Shown here in pieces: positions 10,440-23,226 of a stretch of DNA of 64,000 nt. The notes under the pieces were generated by a model, which was not told where the DNA came from, searched no databases, and saw only the letters and a list, made by a program, of their open reading frames with translations. The stretch comes from Trema orientale (taxonomy: Eukaryota; Streptophyta; Magnoliopsida; Rosales; Cannabaceae). Where the stretch lies: contig JXTC01000325.1 in assembly GCA_002914845.1 (NCBI GenBank), positions 292,901 through 356,900 on the forward strand. Reading direction: 5' to 3'. How positions within the stretch are numbered: the first letter of the stretch is position 1; each line of letters starts with the position of its first letter. A program made the translations under genes and the position numbers.

Positions 10440-12286
10440 CAGAAAGAAGGAAAATTGAACAAGTAATTCCCGTGGTTTCTCTCATAAATTAATAATTTTT
10501 TAGTCCAAAGAAAAGTTTATCTAAAAGAACTCCTATATTTCTTTTTAAGTGCAATGAGTAATTAGGTTCAATCTGTTTAAATTTGTTTATAACAAAGACC
10601 AACTGAACTGAGAGCAGGGTCCCTAAATGCAAGTGAACTTATAATGTTAATGAATATATCCTTAATAAGAACAATCCAATTCTTTCTCCATTGAATTTTC
10701 AATTAGTGCCTAATATTAGAATCATTTTTGCTTTAAAAACAATTGCGCGAAATAATGTAACTGATTTTGCATGCTAATAAGAAAAATGTTCCATCATACT
10801 CATTATTACTATTAAATATTATTGGGTAAAATAACGTGGTGTCATTACCTTATCTCAATAAGGGTCAAAATGATGGTGTTTGAAAATAATGTATTTAGGT
10901 AACTTGGAACACGCGTGATTAAATTGAGTTTTCGTTAGTGGACAACGGAACAATGTGGCTATGTATGAATGTAATTAGTCCTTGCTCCTTCCCAAAACCG
11001 AGATGGAGTATAAAATAAGGATTTTGAATATGATTAATTAATGTTTCTGAAGAATATTTGTAGGTGTGTGGCGGAGTCCAATCACAGCCGACTGCGTCAT
11101 CTACCAATGCGGCAACATGTGCGCCCATTTTGCGGGGCTCGCTGCACCAGCATTGATAACATAAAAGCTTTGAAAATGATACAGTCAAGGCAAAAATAAT
11201 GCGATAATTTTCTCATGTTTTTGGTGAGAAATGAACATAAGATGAAAAGTAATGTATTCTTTTCTCAAGAGATACATTTTACCAACAGATAAACAATAAT
11301 GTCAAATAACTCTCTAGTCTCTACATCAGTCGTGATGTTTGGTTGTATTGTATTTTTACCTCTACATTTTTCGGGAGAAAAATATGTATATATATGGATA
11401 CTTTTATGTACTTTTATAAGCATGTATATTATATGCTTATAACTATATCTGAGTACTTTTATGTATATATATTAAAGGGTAGAATACCATAAGATATTGT
11501 ATTTTGACCGTAAAATTTTAACAGTCCGTTATTTTGATTTACTATCATCTTTTCTATGTTGTGCTAAGAAAAATAGAAATATAGTTGCTTCCAATAAGAA
11601 AGAAGAGTTCTATAGCAAAATGACCTGTTTACATGTTTACACGTAGTATATATATTGAGTATATAAACTAAAATTAGTGTATAGATAGATATATCAAATG
11701 TAAAAATTTATATACTCGGCCAAATTAGCTATAAAACAAGAAAAATGTATATTTATTAAAACAAAGGGTTATACCCTTCTAATTTCTTTTAGAATAAATG
11801 TGATAAAGGCGTTTTTCAAATCTGCCCTTTAAAAGAAAAAAATAGTTCAATGCTCATTTTTAAATTTTACAAGTCAATTTTTTTGCTCCGTCAACTTCTG
11901 TAGCAACGATTTGTTTGCTCTGACGTCGAGTCCAAACCTTCTTCGGGAATGATATGCTCTTTTCGGGCACCATGATATGAAATCTCCACAACAATCTGCT
12001 TTTTGGGTTTCAGCTATACATATGTGCGTGTTTGCAATTTTTTTTTTTCTTTTAAAGATTATTGTTAAAAGACGAATATAAATCTAAAGATTTAAAAATG
12101 TAGCAAATTATGTCTAATTGCCTCTTAAAACAGGTACTAAACCCTAGCAAACTTATTCCAATGGGATTTGGACTGGACTGGGACCAATTTGGGCCCAACT
12201 GTCAATTTTTAGGGGACTTCTTACAAAATTCCAGGCCCAAAAATACCCAAAATTGAAAAATCCGGATGGGCTGATATCCAAAAGTG
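10440..12286. other. Intergenic spacer
   Basis: AT-rich DNA without a supportable gene. A short plus-strand stretch near 11084-11160 vaguely resembles the tail of a retrotransposon RNase H domain but is too weak to call. Confidence 0.5.
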
Positions 12287-12526
12287 ATTTAGAAAAATAT
12301 CACTTTTTAAAAGTATTATTAGAAAAGTAGCACTTTTAAAAAATATTGAGAAAAATATTATTTTTTCTCCAAAATTGGGATTTTTTAATGGTACTCAAGA
12401 TAACCAGTTAAGTTACTTAGAGTAACTAATCCAGTTACTTGAAGTAACTATTCAAGTTACCTCAGGTAACTCGACTAGCTACTTTAAGTATCTCATCAAT
12501 TAATAAAAAGTGATATTTTTCTAAAT
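12287..12526. repeat. Foldback structure with 23-bp perfect arms
   Basis: The left arm at 12287-12309 (ATTTAGAAAAATATCACTTT plus TTA) is the exact reverse complement of the right arm at 12504-12526. The 194 bp between them are mostly a five-unit tandem array. It has no coding capacity. Arms plus a repetitive loop suggest a small foldback transposon or MITE, but no target duplication was identified. Confidence 0.75.
12390..12499. repeat. Five tandem 22-bp units with internal dyads
   Basis: Units start at 12390, 12412, 12434, 12456 and 12478. The middle three carry GTTACT..nAGTAAC or GTTACC..GGTAAC, imperfect palindromes whose two halves have co-varied (TTACT/AGTAA versus TTACC/GGTAA). The outer units are more degenerate. 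The array is the loop of the foldback at 12287-12526. Confidence 0.85.
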
Positions 12527-13090
12527 ACTTTTAAAAGTAGTATTTTTTAATTAAATCCGGAATTTTTTCAGAGCAATTTTAAATTCTGGAATTTTTCAAT
12601 TTTTTAAAAAAATTACCATAAAAAATCAAATTTCTTTTTTTTTTTTAGGACTATTTTTCAGACAAATTTTTAAGTAGTCATTTTAATCAGGATCATTCAC
12701 CATAGTAGTCATTGTTGTTATGACATGATCACGACAAGTAATCTTTAACAAATCATTATGAAAATTGTCCTAAAAAATTTATTTTACTTCAAACCGGTAA
12801 GAACAATTTTTTATATTCCAATAATAACCACTTTCAGCAACTAAATTTCTTTTTAAAAACCAGTATGGTGGGACAAGTGATAAACAGAACAAATATTTTA
12901 AAAGAACAAAAACCGAAAAAGTGATGTAAGTTACAACAAAGAAACTGACTTATTAATAAGGGTTTTTGTCACGTTTGGCCTTATATTATTTGTAGGGTGA
13001 CAAAATAGTTTCTACGTTATTTTTATCGGCAGTTAAGTTGTTAAGGTTTAAAAAATCTTAGCAATTAAGTTATTTTCGCTTGTTGATGTT
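12527..13090. other. Intergenic spacer
   Basis: AT-rich DNA with no gene or clear repeat seen. Confidence 0.5.
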
Positions 13091-13095
13091 AAATT

Positions 13096-14942
13096 TGTTA
13101 GGGTTTATGCCCTAAAAACATGTATATTTTGGATATTTGCTGAATTAATAAAATAACATTTTTTTTTTTAAATTTGTGCATAATTGGTATGTTTTTAAAT
13201 ATCAGAAAATTTCTAATTTATTTATGTGACCACAAATTTAATATATAAGTGTTATATATATGAGGATTAAATTTATGGATAATAAACTAAATATAGTCCA
13301 TAATAATTAATTAAAGTTTGGGATCTTTAATTAAATATTATTAGTACGGTCCATTAACATTGAGAATGTTATTGTCTTATCCGGACTATTGATGTGTTGA
13401 CATCACAATGGAGGTACTTTATATAATTCGATTATATAGGACTGGACCAGACATGATTTGAATCTCACATAAATTCCGTTAACTGTTGAGAGTTTAAATA
13501 ATGTCAATAGATGATCATATGTAAATCAATCTTAATCCTGAGTAGTTATAGACTCCTATTTATAACATTATGTTCTTTGACATACTTGTTAAAGATTTGT
13601 TTTTTAAACAGATCGAAATACTTGTATCTTGGGAGCATGATGAGATGAGTAGCTAGGAATGTAGCTTACAGATATGGAATCCATTCCTTCCATTAGAAAG
13701 CTAGAAAGATGATTCCCTTGTGTATTGATTCAGGACTTGAACAGTTTGAGTACTCAATTTATAATAGATTTATAAATTAATTGTTCATTAGAGAATCAAT
13801 GGTACACAAGGATAAAGATGTAATTGGAGAGGTAAACGGATATGACCTAGCTCCAATTATGAATTGTTTATGGAGGATTGAACTACATGTAATGATTAAA
13901 TCGATGGACTGCTCGCTGTTTTCTGAGTAAATTAATTCTGTAAATTCAAGAGTGCGATTTCATATTTTTAGTGGAGTAATATTGGAATTAATAAATTAGA
14001 CAAATTAATTAAAGAGTTTAATTAATTGTCATAATTTATTGAAACTTGAATTATAGGTCTATAGGTCCCCAATTCCACCTCTTACAAACACTGTACTGGA
14101 TATTATATTATTTCTGTTACTGCACACTTTGTCTAGATAAATAGTTTATCTATATGTAATTAATAATTGTTATTAATTAAATAATTAATTAATTTTGAAT
14201 TAATTAATTTAAATTTATGGAGGGGTAAGTTTCCTAATTTGTTTAAATTTTGAATTTAAAAATATCTAATTATGAGATAATTAGATAAATAGAAAATAGG
14301 AAACTGACTAAAGTATTTTGATATATATATATAAATATATATATTAACTAATTAGATTAATTAATATATATATAAATATAAAATTTACGTTTATTAAAAA
14401 CAAAGGAAACTCACGTTTCCTGTTTTAAGGGTAACGTTTTTTTTTTTGGTTTAAAAGTTTCGTATATATATAGGTTAATTTAATTAATATAATTATTTAT
14501 TAAATAGTTTAATAAATAGATATATATATAAAGGAAATCCTAGTAGAATAAGGATAGGAGATACACCGCATATTATTATATATAGATCCTCCATAAACTA
14601 GAGAGAAGAAGAGTGTCTTCCTATTCTCTGTAGAATAAAACTCTTGCAATCTCATGTATTGAGAAAATTGCAAGTGCCTAAAGTGTGAGTTTTAAGAAAT
14701 TATACGCAACGCCCACACGTTCATCCAGTTGTGCTTGAGGCTTGGATTGGAAGATCGTGGTTTAGAAGACAGTAAAGTTAGGATCCGCTGATAGGCTACA
14801 AGAGGTATTAGATCTATTCTCTTTGTGTATTCCTATTTGCTATAAATTAATACTATACACTCATATGGTCAATTATTTTGAGAAAATTTTTGAATGTTCA
14901 TGGGCCAATCTTCCGCTGCGAAAATCGTTTTTTAATCCAACA
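13096..14942 (+). mobile_element. Solo LTR, about 1.85 kb
   Basis: The block starts TGTTAGGGTTTATGCCCTAA and ends TTTTTTAATCCAACA, so it has the TG...CA ends of an LTR. It is flanked by an exact 5-bp duplication, AAATT, at 13091-13095 and 14943-14947. There is no internal polyprotein and no primer-binding site next to it. A TATATATAAAGG box near 14521 fits an LTR promoter. The simplest reading is a full LTR retrotransposon reduced to one LTR by recombination. The ATG-started frame at 14823-15011 straddles the LTR end and is not a gene. Confidence 0.85.
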
Positions 14943-14947
14943 AAATT

Positions 14948-15672
14948 TTTTATGAAAGCATGTTTAAGTCATGTGCAAGATTTTGGAAGGTTAAAGTTAG
15001 TATTTCAGTAACACTAATTAGGTTGGAAGTGAAATAAAACGAAATTTTAAGAGAAATTAAAATTTCTATTTACTTTTAATTGTTTTGTTGATTATAATTA
15101 ACTTTTAGTCATTTTTCTTCCAATGCCAACTAATACCAATAACATGATTTTACCCTTCAAGAACCTTGCATATATATGACTTGGAAATGCTCAATTTTAT
15201 TCAACATTTTAATAAACACTAACAAAAATAACTTAATTTTAATTTCCTAACAAATTAACTCGTGGACCATTTTTTCCAATTACAAATAATACATGGCCTA
15301 AACATGCCAAAATCTCAAAAAATAATTGAGTATTTATAATAAATGACCTTTTTTTAAGATTAATTTAAAAAATAACCACTTTTTACACCTATTTAATAAA
15401 TTACTGTTTTGTAATTTTATTTTGATAAATAGCCGTTTAGTTGACTTTTTTTTTTCATAAAGTAAATCAATTTTTTATAAAATAAATCAATACATTTTGA
15501 TATACTAAATATGAAAATGGTTATCTTTTTAAATAATTTTTAAAATTCGGCCATTTTTAACCGTGTTTTAAAATGGTCATTTTATAAATTATGATACAAA
15601 ATTCGGTCCTTTGGCTAAAAACGGCTAAATAATTAGTCTTTTTTTTTTTTGGAGAAACCCTAAATAATTAGT
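14948..15672. other. Intergenic spacer
   Basis: AT-rich DNA with no supportable gene. It is the continuation of the sequence into which the solo LTR inserted. Confidence 0.5.
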
Positions 15673-15675
15673 TTA

Positions 15676-16360
15676 GGCCATGTTTGTTGTGCCGTATTGT
15701 ATTGTATTGTGATGTATTGTATTAGATTGTATTATTCTATTACAATATTATGTTTGGTTTTGCACTTGTATTAAGATGTTGTATTAAAAAGTTAATTTTG
15801 AAAATACTATTTTTAAAAAATATTTAGAAAAACACCACTTATAAAATTACCACTTTTAAAAAATTTATTTACAAAAAAAATCACTTTTTATATATAAATT
15901 TAGAAAAATACCGCTTTTAAAAATTTATTTAGAAAAATACCACTTTTGAAAAGGATAAAGTGATGTGAGATAGAAAGTGATGAGAGAGAAATTAAGAACA
16001 GAAAAAGTGAGGAGAGTGAGTATTGTACAATATTATATTAAAATTAAAATTATATAATACAGTGTAATACATACCTTTTATTCTGTATTAGATAACACTC
16101 TTCGTATTGTATTAAATTTTGATGTCGTATTAAATATTACAATACAAAGGTATAACCAAACACAGTATAATATTATGTTAAAGTTAAAATTATATAATAC
16201 AATATAATACATACCTTTTATTCTGTATTAGATAACACTCTTCGTATTGTATTAAATTTTGATGTCGTATTAAATATTACAATACAAAAGTATAATCAAA
16301 CACCGTATTATATTTAATTAATACAATACAAAGTCTTTGTACAGTGTACCAAACATAACC
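15676..16360. mobile_element. Tourist/PIF-Harbinger-like MITE
   Basis: A 685-bp non-coding element. It begins GGCCATGTTTGTTG and ends CCAAACATAACC, whose complement GGTTATGTTTGG matches the start. It is flanked by TTA on both sides (15673-15675 and 16361-16363), the target preference of PIF/Harbinger elements. GTATTGTATT phrases recur near both ends in inverted orientation. Inside is a direct duplication of about 140 bp (tatataatac at 16051 and 16191) and several repeats of a ttagaaaaataccrcttt phrase at 15828-15950. It ends about 435 bp before the FYVE gene's start codon. Confidence 0.72.
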
Positions 16361-16795
16361 TTAGTCTAATTAGTGGGCATTGTCCGAGTCAGCGGATCCA
16401 AAATGAGGCTAAATTCTTACGTGGCAATTAGCGACACCGTACAGAAACTAAACGATAGTTGAGAAGAACCTCGTCGTTGTGAACTCCAAACGACGACCTC
16501 GTCCATCGTCGGTCGTCAGTGGTCATCGATCACAACAAGTCACAGCTTTCCCTTTTCTTGTTCCTAAAGAAGCTAATCAGACTTACCCCTTCCACTGAAA
16601 TCAATTTAAAGCCCAATTCATCAATATTTATAAACTAACCTCCCAACCCAGCCCAAAAAAAAAAAAACACAACAAAACCCAGCCCCTTCCTTCAATTTTG
16701 TTTAAGCGCAATTCGATTCTTTCCTTTATCTTTTGTTTTTGTTTTTTTTTTTTAATTATTAATTTGTGAATTTGGGTTCTGACAAACAAATAATC

Positions 16796-19700
16796 ATGTT
16801 GGAGAAGATTGGGCTGCCACCGAAGCCATCAGTGCGAGGGAACAATTGGGTGGTTGATGCTTCACACTGTCAAGGATGTTCTTCTCAGTTTACCTTCATC
16901 AATCGCAAGGTTTTCACTCTTTCTTTATATATATATGTATATGTATGTGTATATCAGTGTGTTTGATCTAATTTTCTGTCTTTGAAAAATCTGAATATGT
17001 TAAAAAATTATGGGTTCTAACTTCTACTATGAATTTGACCATTATTTAAAGCTAATTTTTGTTCCATAAACGTAAAGATGGATATTTTGGAGAAACGCAC
17101 TGTTTCCTGCTTCAGGGGGTTTATAAGATTTTTCGCATTGGAACTAAAGTTTCCCTGATTAACCGATGTGGTTTCATACTAGTTATTCGTCAGTCTTTTG
17201 TTAACTCTTGATGATGATGATGTAAATTTTGGTAAAATCTCAGCATCATTGCCGAAGGTGTGGGGGTTTGTTCTGCAACAGTTGCACCCAGCAAAGGATG
17301 GTTTTACGTGGACAAGGTGATTCGCCTGTGCGAATTTGTGAACCTTGCAAAACTCTAGAGGAGGCGGCACGTTTCGAAATTCGGTATGGACACAGGAGTA
17401 GAGCTGGGAGAGGTATGCTCTTTTGATGACTTTTAGCTTGTTAGTCGATTTGTCATCCCATGAGGCATCAGCCCTTTTGTGTTGGGTCATTGGTTTTGTG
17501 GTGTTTCCTGGTAACCTTTCAAATTTTGGAATCACAGTGTAGGCACCTGCTTTCGTATGATCACTTACTCTATCATTTTTGTGGCCATTTTCCTTGTTTA
17601 AACTTCTTTCTGTGTTGATGTCACTGATTTTCAATGGCTCGTCCCAATAGTTCATTTGTTAATATCATTCCGAAGAAATCTTTTGTGTCTTGTGGATGAC
17701 TATAAGCAAATCAAATTGAAAATTCGGGTGTATAGGAATATTATGAATTATCTTCATGACGTGGAACTTATATTATTAAGTGCATTGTCTGTTTTATGTG
17801 CTCTCTTTTAGTTTTGACCGGCCATATTTATATGCACCAATGTGCTCTTCAATTGCATAATTTAATGCGGATAAATGTGAAGAAAAGAGAGAATATAGAC
17901 TACTATTATTAGTGATTATTCCTTCTCATTGCTATTTATTCTATTTTTAGGTAGTTTAAAATCGGCATCGAAGCCTGAGAATGATGTCTTAGACCAGATT
18001 CTAAGTAATGATAGAAAGGAAGCTGTAACATCAGGACATGGTTCAAGCAGCAAACAAGTGGCGTCTAGTATTGAGAGAGCAGGAAGTTTGGATACTGAAG
18101 TTGTCAATCTGGATGGGGAGGGAGAAATGCCTAGGAGTCGTTCAATTGATGGGTTTAATCCTTTAATGGTTGAGAAGGGAGCTACTAGTCCTGATGATTT
18201 GCGCCAGCAAGCTTTGGATGAAAAAAAGAAGTATAGACAACTAAAAGGAGAAGGGAAATCTGATGAGGCTTTAAGAGCCTTTAAAAGAGGAAAGGAGCTT
18301 GAAAGACAGGCTGATGCATTGGAGAAAAATCTAAGAAAAAATCGTAGAAAGGTTTCGCTTTCTGGGAACATTGAAGAGGTCCAGATTAAAGATGATGTTC
18401 CTGGAGAATCTAGAAAAAGGAATAGGGTTGGTCATACGGAGGGTAAAGATAAAGATGACCTTGTGGCTGAGCTCAGAGAACTTGGGTGGTCTGATATGGA
18501 TCTGCATAATGAAGACAAAAAAGGGCCAAATTTGACTTTGGAAGGTGAACTCTCTTCTCTCCTAGGTGAAATCTCAGAAAAGACTGGAAAGAACAAGGGT
18601 GCTAATTTTACCGACAAAACTCAGGTTGTCGCACATAAAAAGAAAGCTCTTGCACTAAAGCGTGAAGGTAACCTGGCAGAAGCCAAAGAAGAATTAAAGA
18701 AAGCTAAAGTTCTAGAAAAGCAACTCGAAGAACAGGAACTTCTTGCTGAGGCTGAAGATTCTGATGATGAGCTTTCAGAATTGATCCGTAGTATGGGCAA
18801 CGATAAACAAGATCAGTTTTCGAATCTATTTGAGCAAGGACATGATTTTGATTTTGGCAGTCTTGTAGGTGCTGCTCATGATCAGATTATTGATGGTAGT
18901 TTTGATGTGACAGATGAGGATATGGAGGACCCACAGATAGCGGCTGATTTGAAATCATTAGGATGGATGGAAGATTCTGAAAATTCTGAAAGCATTAATC
19001 CTCAGTTTGTTTCGGTTGACAGGGAAGCAATATTAAATGAAATCCTATCATTGAAAAGAGAGGCTGTGAATCAGAAACGGGCAGGTAATATTTCAGAGGC
19101 AATGAGTATACTAAAGAAGGCAAAACTACTTGAAAGGGACCTTGGAAGCTTTGAGCCTCAAGAAGGAAAAGTTGCAAAGGATCCTCCCACAGTTCAGAAA
19201 GATTCAGTTGATCTAGTTGCTGATAAATCATCTGTGGTAAGTGACGAAAATATAAATGCAAAGAAAGACATGGACTCCAAATTTGCACCAAAGAGTAAAT
19301 TACTGATTCAGAAAGAACTTTTGGGCTTGAAAAAGAAGGCTCTTGCATTAAGAAGGGAAGGGCGGTTTGATGAGGCTGAAGAAGAATTAAAGAAAGGCAA
19401 GAGTCTTGAGCATCAGCTTGAAGAGATGGAGAAGGCTTTGAATATGAAGACCGTGTCTGTGGCCGTTCATGACAAGGATCCGAATTTGGTATATGAGCAT
19501 CGTGATTTCTCTAACACTCTGCATATTGGAGAAGAGAGGGAAGAAGACGTAACTGATCAAGATATGCATGACCCAACTTATCTTTCTCTTCTAAGGAATT
19601 TAGGTTGGATAGATGAAGACAATGGCCTAGCAAACATTTCATCGGAATCTCATAAAAGAAATGATAATATTAATGCCAGTGGATCCTCTGTACCTCAGTC

Positions 19701-21609
19701 TGCACCCCCTTTCACTGTTGCGGGACCAAGAAGAAGCAGAGCTGAAATGCAAAAGGAGCTCTTGGGTCTAAAAAGGAAAGCCCTGGCCTTGAGGCGCCAA
19801 GGAGAAAGGGAGGAGGCAGAAGAAGTGCTGAGAATGGCAAAAGCTCTAGAGGCCCAGATGGCAGAGATGGAGTTACCAGGAAAAGAATTTCAACTTAGTA
19901 CACACAAAGAAAATGTTATTAAATCTACTCTTGAGAGTGAAGATAAGGAAGGTGATGCAGGGGCTGTCACAGAACAGGATATGCATGACCCAGCAATGCT
20001 ATCAATGCTGAAGACTTTGGGGTGGAATGATGAAGAACAAGAAGCTGCAACCATGCATGATAAACGTAAAGAAAATGCTTCTAATTCCGATTCTGATGGC
20101 ACATCTCTAATTCAATCTTCTCCTCTAATTGTTGTTCCTGCACGAAAAAGTAAAGGTGAAATACAAAGAGAACTTTTAAATTTGAAACGAAAGGCCCTTG
20201 CACTGAGACGGAAAGGAGAAACTGAAGAGGCTGAGGAATTGCTGAAGAATGCAAAGGTTTTAGAGTCTGAAATGGAAGAACTGGAAGCCCTAAAACAGGA
20301 AAAGTTGCATGAAGCATTAAAGGATGATAAACATGAGAGTTTTGGATCACTGGTGAACCAAGAAAAGAACGGAAATCAAAGGGGCGATGTGGAAAAAATC
20401 AGGGTGATGTCCAAAGAAATATCGGGGCGAAGTGACAAATTTGTTGAATCGTCAATTGATATAGGAAGTATGGGAAGTGACACTGCCAATCATTCATTAC
20501 AAAATTCGGATATTTCAATTCCTCTTAACTTGCAGCTAATTGAAGGAGGCCAAACAATATTAGGGGACATGGGACCTCTAAACCGCAAAGGAGTAGATGG
20601 CACTAGTGTTCCTCCAGCTGTTGGTTCAATGAACTTGATGGATTTGTCGACAGGAGATGACTGGAGAGGTTCCCAAATGTCTGCTGAAAAACAAACGGAT
20701 GCATTAAATTATAGTTCTGATGGTTCCTTTCTTTTTAGTTCTCCTATTCAGTCACAAAGGTTTACAAGCTCTGAGGGGAACATGACAAGAGAAGATGATA
20801 TGAAAAGTGAAAAAAAAATAAGTGTGGCTCCCAAAGATGAGAAGCCACAATTTGCGGATACTAGCAAGGAACATGCTTCTCAGATCAATGAAACTGCCCT
20901 TAAGCAAGATATTTTGGCTCTTAAGAGGAAGGCAGTTGCTTTAAAGAGAGGAGGGAAACTGGCAGAAGCTCGGGAGGAACTTCGACAAGCAAAGTTGTTG
21001 GAGAAGCATCTTGAGAAAGACAATGCCAAATCCAAAACTAATCCGACATTCGAGTTGGTTTCTACATCCAGTGTTCCTTCTGTTGTTCAAAAGAATGCTG
21101 GTTCATCAAACATCACACCAAAACCAATTTCCAGTCGTGACCGATTCAAGTTGCAACAGGAGTCCCTCGCTCACAAGCGCCAGGCTTTGAAGCTGCGAAG
21201 AGAGGGTAGGGCTGAAGAAGCAGAAGCTGAGTTTGAATTGGCTAAGAAATTGGAGACCCAGTTGGAGGAGTTGTCTGCTCATGATTCCATCCATTCAAGT
21301 GTTGGGGCAGAGCTAGAGAATGATGTGGGTGTTGAGGATTTTCTTGATCCTCAGCTTTTGTCTGCTTTGAAAGCAATTGGAATAGAAGATGCTAACGCGG
21401 TATCACGGGTTCCTGACAGATCACAATCTTCAAAAACTAATGTTGATAAGAGTGAAAACCCTAACCAAGAGAGAATTCAACTGGAAGAACAGATAAAGAC
21501 CGAGAAGGTAAAGGCATTAAACTTGAAACGGGCAGGAAAGCAAGCTGAGGCCTTGGATGCCCTTCGGAATGCCAAACTTCTTGAAAAGAAGCTAAATTCC
21601 TTGGCCTGA
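16796..21609 (+). CDS. FYVE zinc-finger protein with repeated helical modules
   Basis: Three exons (16796-16909, 17244-17412, 17951-21609) joined at GT-AG sites encode about 1313 residues. The start MLEKIGLPPKPSVRGNNWVV leads into a complete FYVE finger at 18-73. It has WVVD at 18-21, RKHHCRRCGG at 37-46, eight cysteines (25, 28, 41, 44, 49, 52, 70, 73) and RIC at 68-70. FYVE fingers bind phosphatidylinositol 3-phosphate on endosomal membranes. The first intron splits the ligand motif between RK and HHCR. The rest contains nine copies of a charged helical-hairpin module of the form K.KALALRREG..EEAEE.L..AK.LE, near residues 177, 318, 456, 547, 693, 831, 1078, 1161 and 1271. Five DP...LLK.LGW motifs are interspersed. 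It resembles an uncharacterised plant phosphoinositide-binding family known from Arabidopsis. An endosomal trafficking role is inferred from the finger. Confidence 0.93.
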
Positions 21610-22030
21610 ATTCCTTTGCTTTTGCAGTCACAGTTTGAGCTGGAAAATCTGCCTTGTATTAGCGCAGGTAACTCCGTGAATCAGGTATGTTAGAGGTAAA
21701 TAGCTGCTAAGCAGTACTAAGCTAGAGATATCTAGTCCATTGCAAGTACATATACTGTTTCTTGAAGAAATGCGGTATTAAATGGTGAAATAGCAGATTA
21801 CTTGTTGCAAACCTGTTCGTCTTAAAACCTGTTCTTATTTTTAAGACTTTTGCATTTTTGTTGAAGCTGTAATGGCTGGAGAAATTATTTCTTATCAATG
21901 TCCTTTGTTTTGTGCTTGATAAGGCTCAAGTTCGTCAATCTGAATTGATAAATTTATATATACATATATATTTCTATATATAAGTTCTACAAAAGGCATA
22001 AGATGCTTTAGTGTCGTGGAAGGGGAAAAA
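21610..22030. other. 3' UTR and downstream flank of the FYVE gene
   Basis: No coding sequence. There is an AT-rich microsatellite around 21955-21985. This is probably the 3' UTR and terminator region of the upstream gene. Confidence 0.5.
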
Positions 22031-22242
22031 GGGTTAATACTTAATATCACCTGGGGTCCCAGTCTTTACCAGACGAATTACTTAAGTCCCCTTTTTTTTT
22101 TGGGTAGCTTTTAACTTCCTAAACTTACAATTTGGTATCACGTTAGTCCTTCCTACGTTCTGTTTGTTTTGGCTGTTAAATATCACCTGCATTGCACGTG
22201 ATCCATTGGCCAAGGGTATTAGGCGGAATAAAGCTTCAGGGT
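22031..22242 (+). repeat. Left arm of a 1.9 kb inverted repeat
   Basis: The arm starts GGGTTAATACTTAATATCAC and reads on through taacttcctaaacttacaattt, cgttagtccttc and ccaagggtattaggcggaata. All of these phrases recur in the same order on the opposite strand at 23728-23938. By eye the identity is roughly three quarters, so the copies are old. Confidence 0.7.
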
Positions 22243-22901
22243 GATCCATGGCAGTCGCTCAGCAACATATTCATGGATCAGTTCATCATTTCAGCATTAT
22301 TCTTATATTTCGTTTCGCCTTTTAATACTTGGCTTCTTAAAGGAACCAAGTCAAGGGCTCTCCTTGTTCTTAGCTGCAATTAGCGATTTTTTTTTCTTTT
22401 TTTCCAGCTTTTTTAGCTTTTTGTTTTTTCTTTCTTGGGTTTGGATTCTGAAGGAAAAAATGTTTCTAGTGTCTGATAAAAATGGCAAAACCTAATCGGT
22501 TGTAAATGGATTTCACAGTGGCCACGGACGCTTTTCTAATAATTTGAAGTTGAAAATATTTGGGGGTCCTACTATGCATTCTGCAATTCTTGCCTCACAA
22601 AATTAATTTTCTCTGTCCTTTATTTTATGCTTAAAAATCTCTCTTCAGCTTAAATTCCAGATAAACGTTTGATATTGATTGATTGGCCACTATTTAGCTG
22701 AAATATTGTTTGAATTTTAACCAAGCCTTTCTTTTCTCATTGCATTTTTTGAGTGGAATAGAAAATCTAAGAAAGGAAGCTCCCACTTTGACCCTTACAG
22801 TAAGTCTTTTACCCCAAGCAAGCAAGAAAGATGTGATAACTTCAACAATTTCATGGCTCCTCTATTTGTCCGTATACATATATATACTAACTAGTTGGGC
22901 A
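22243..22901. other. Spacer between inverted arms
   Basis: AT-rich, T-run-rich DNA without a supportable gene. Confidence 0.45.
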
Positions 22902-23046
22902 TGAATGTAATCCCGTTGGAGGACCAGTCCTGTTTATATTTTGACCAACACAGGTCATGTTCTGACCAACACAGATTAGTTATAATATGATTTGTATTGG
23001 CCAAAACATGAACGAAATTGGTCCCCTTGAGGGGACTACATCCGTG
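22902..23046. mobile_element. Short foldback MITE-like element
   Basis: About 145 bp with imperfect terminal complementarity. The left part, ATGTAATCCCGTTGGAGGAC, pairs with the right part ending ggtccccttgaggggactacat. Further in, ttttgaccaacacag pairs with ttgtattggccaaaa. A 13-bp phrase, tgaccaacacagg/a, is repeated inside. It is non-coding, and no target duplication was seen. Confidence 0.45.
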
Positions 23047-23226
23047 GCTTACACTAGTATATATATATATATACTAGTATAGTAACATGTGCCTGATGTC
23101 CCGCTAGTAGTGTAAAAATTTAGACTAAAAAATAAAATGAAGATTTGATATCAATACGTGTTCCTTAAAATAATAAATTTTTAATTATTTAAAATACTTG
23201 TTTTTATTCGGAATAAGTCGAAAGAT

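Noticed and set aside
11084-11160. Faint RNase H-like tail (GNMCAHFAGLA) of a non-LTR retrotransposon
   Set aside because: Only one short motif with many mismatches; no neighbouring LINE sequence was found.
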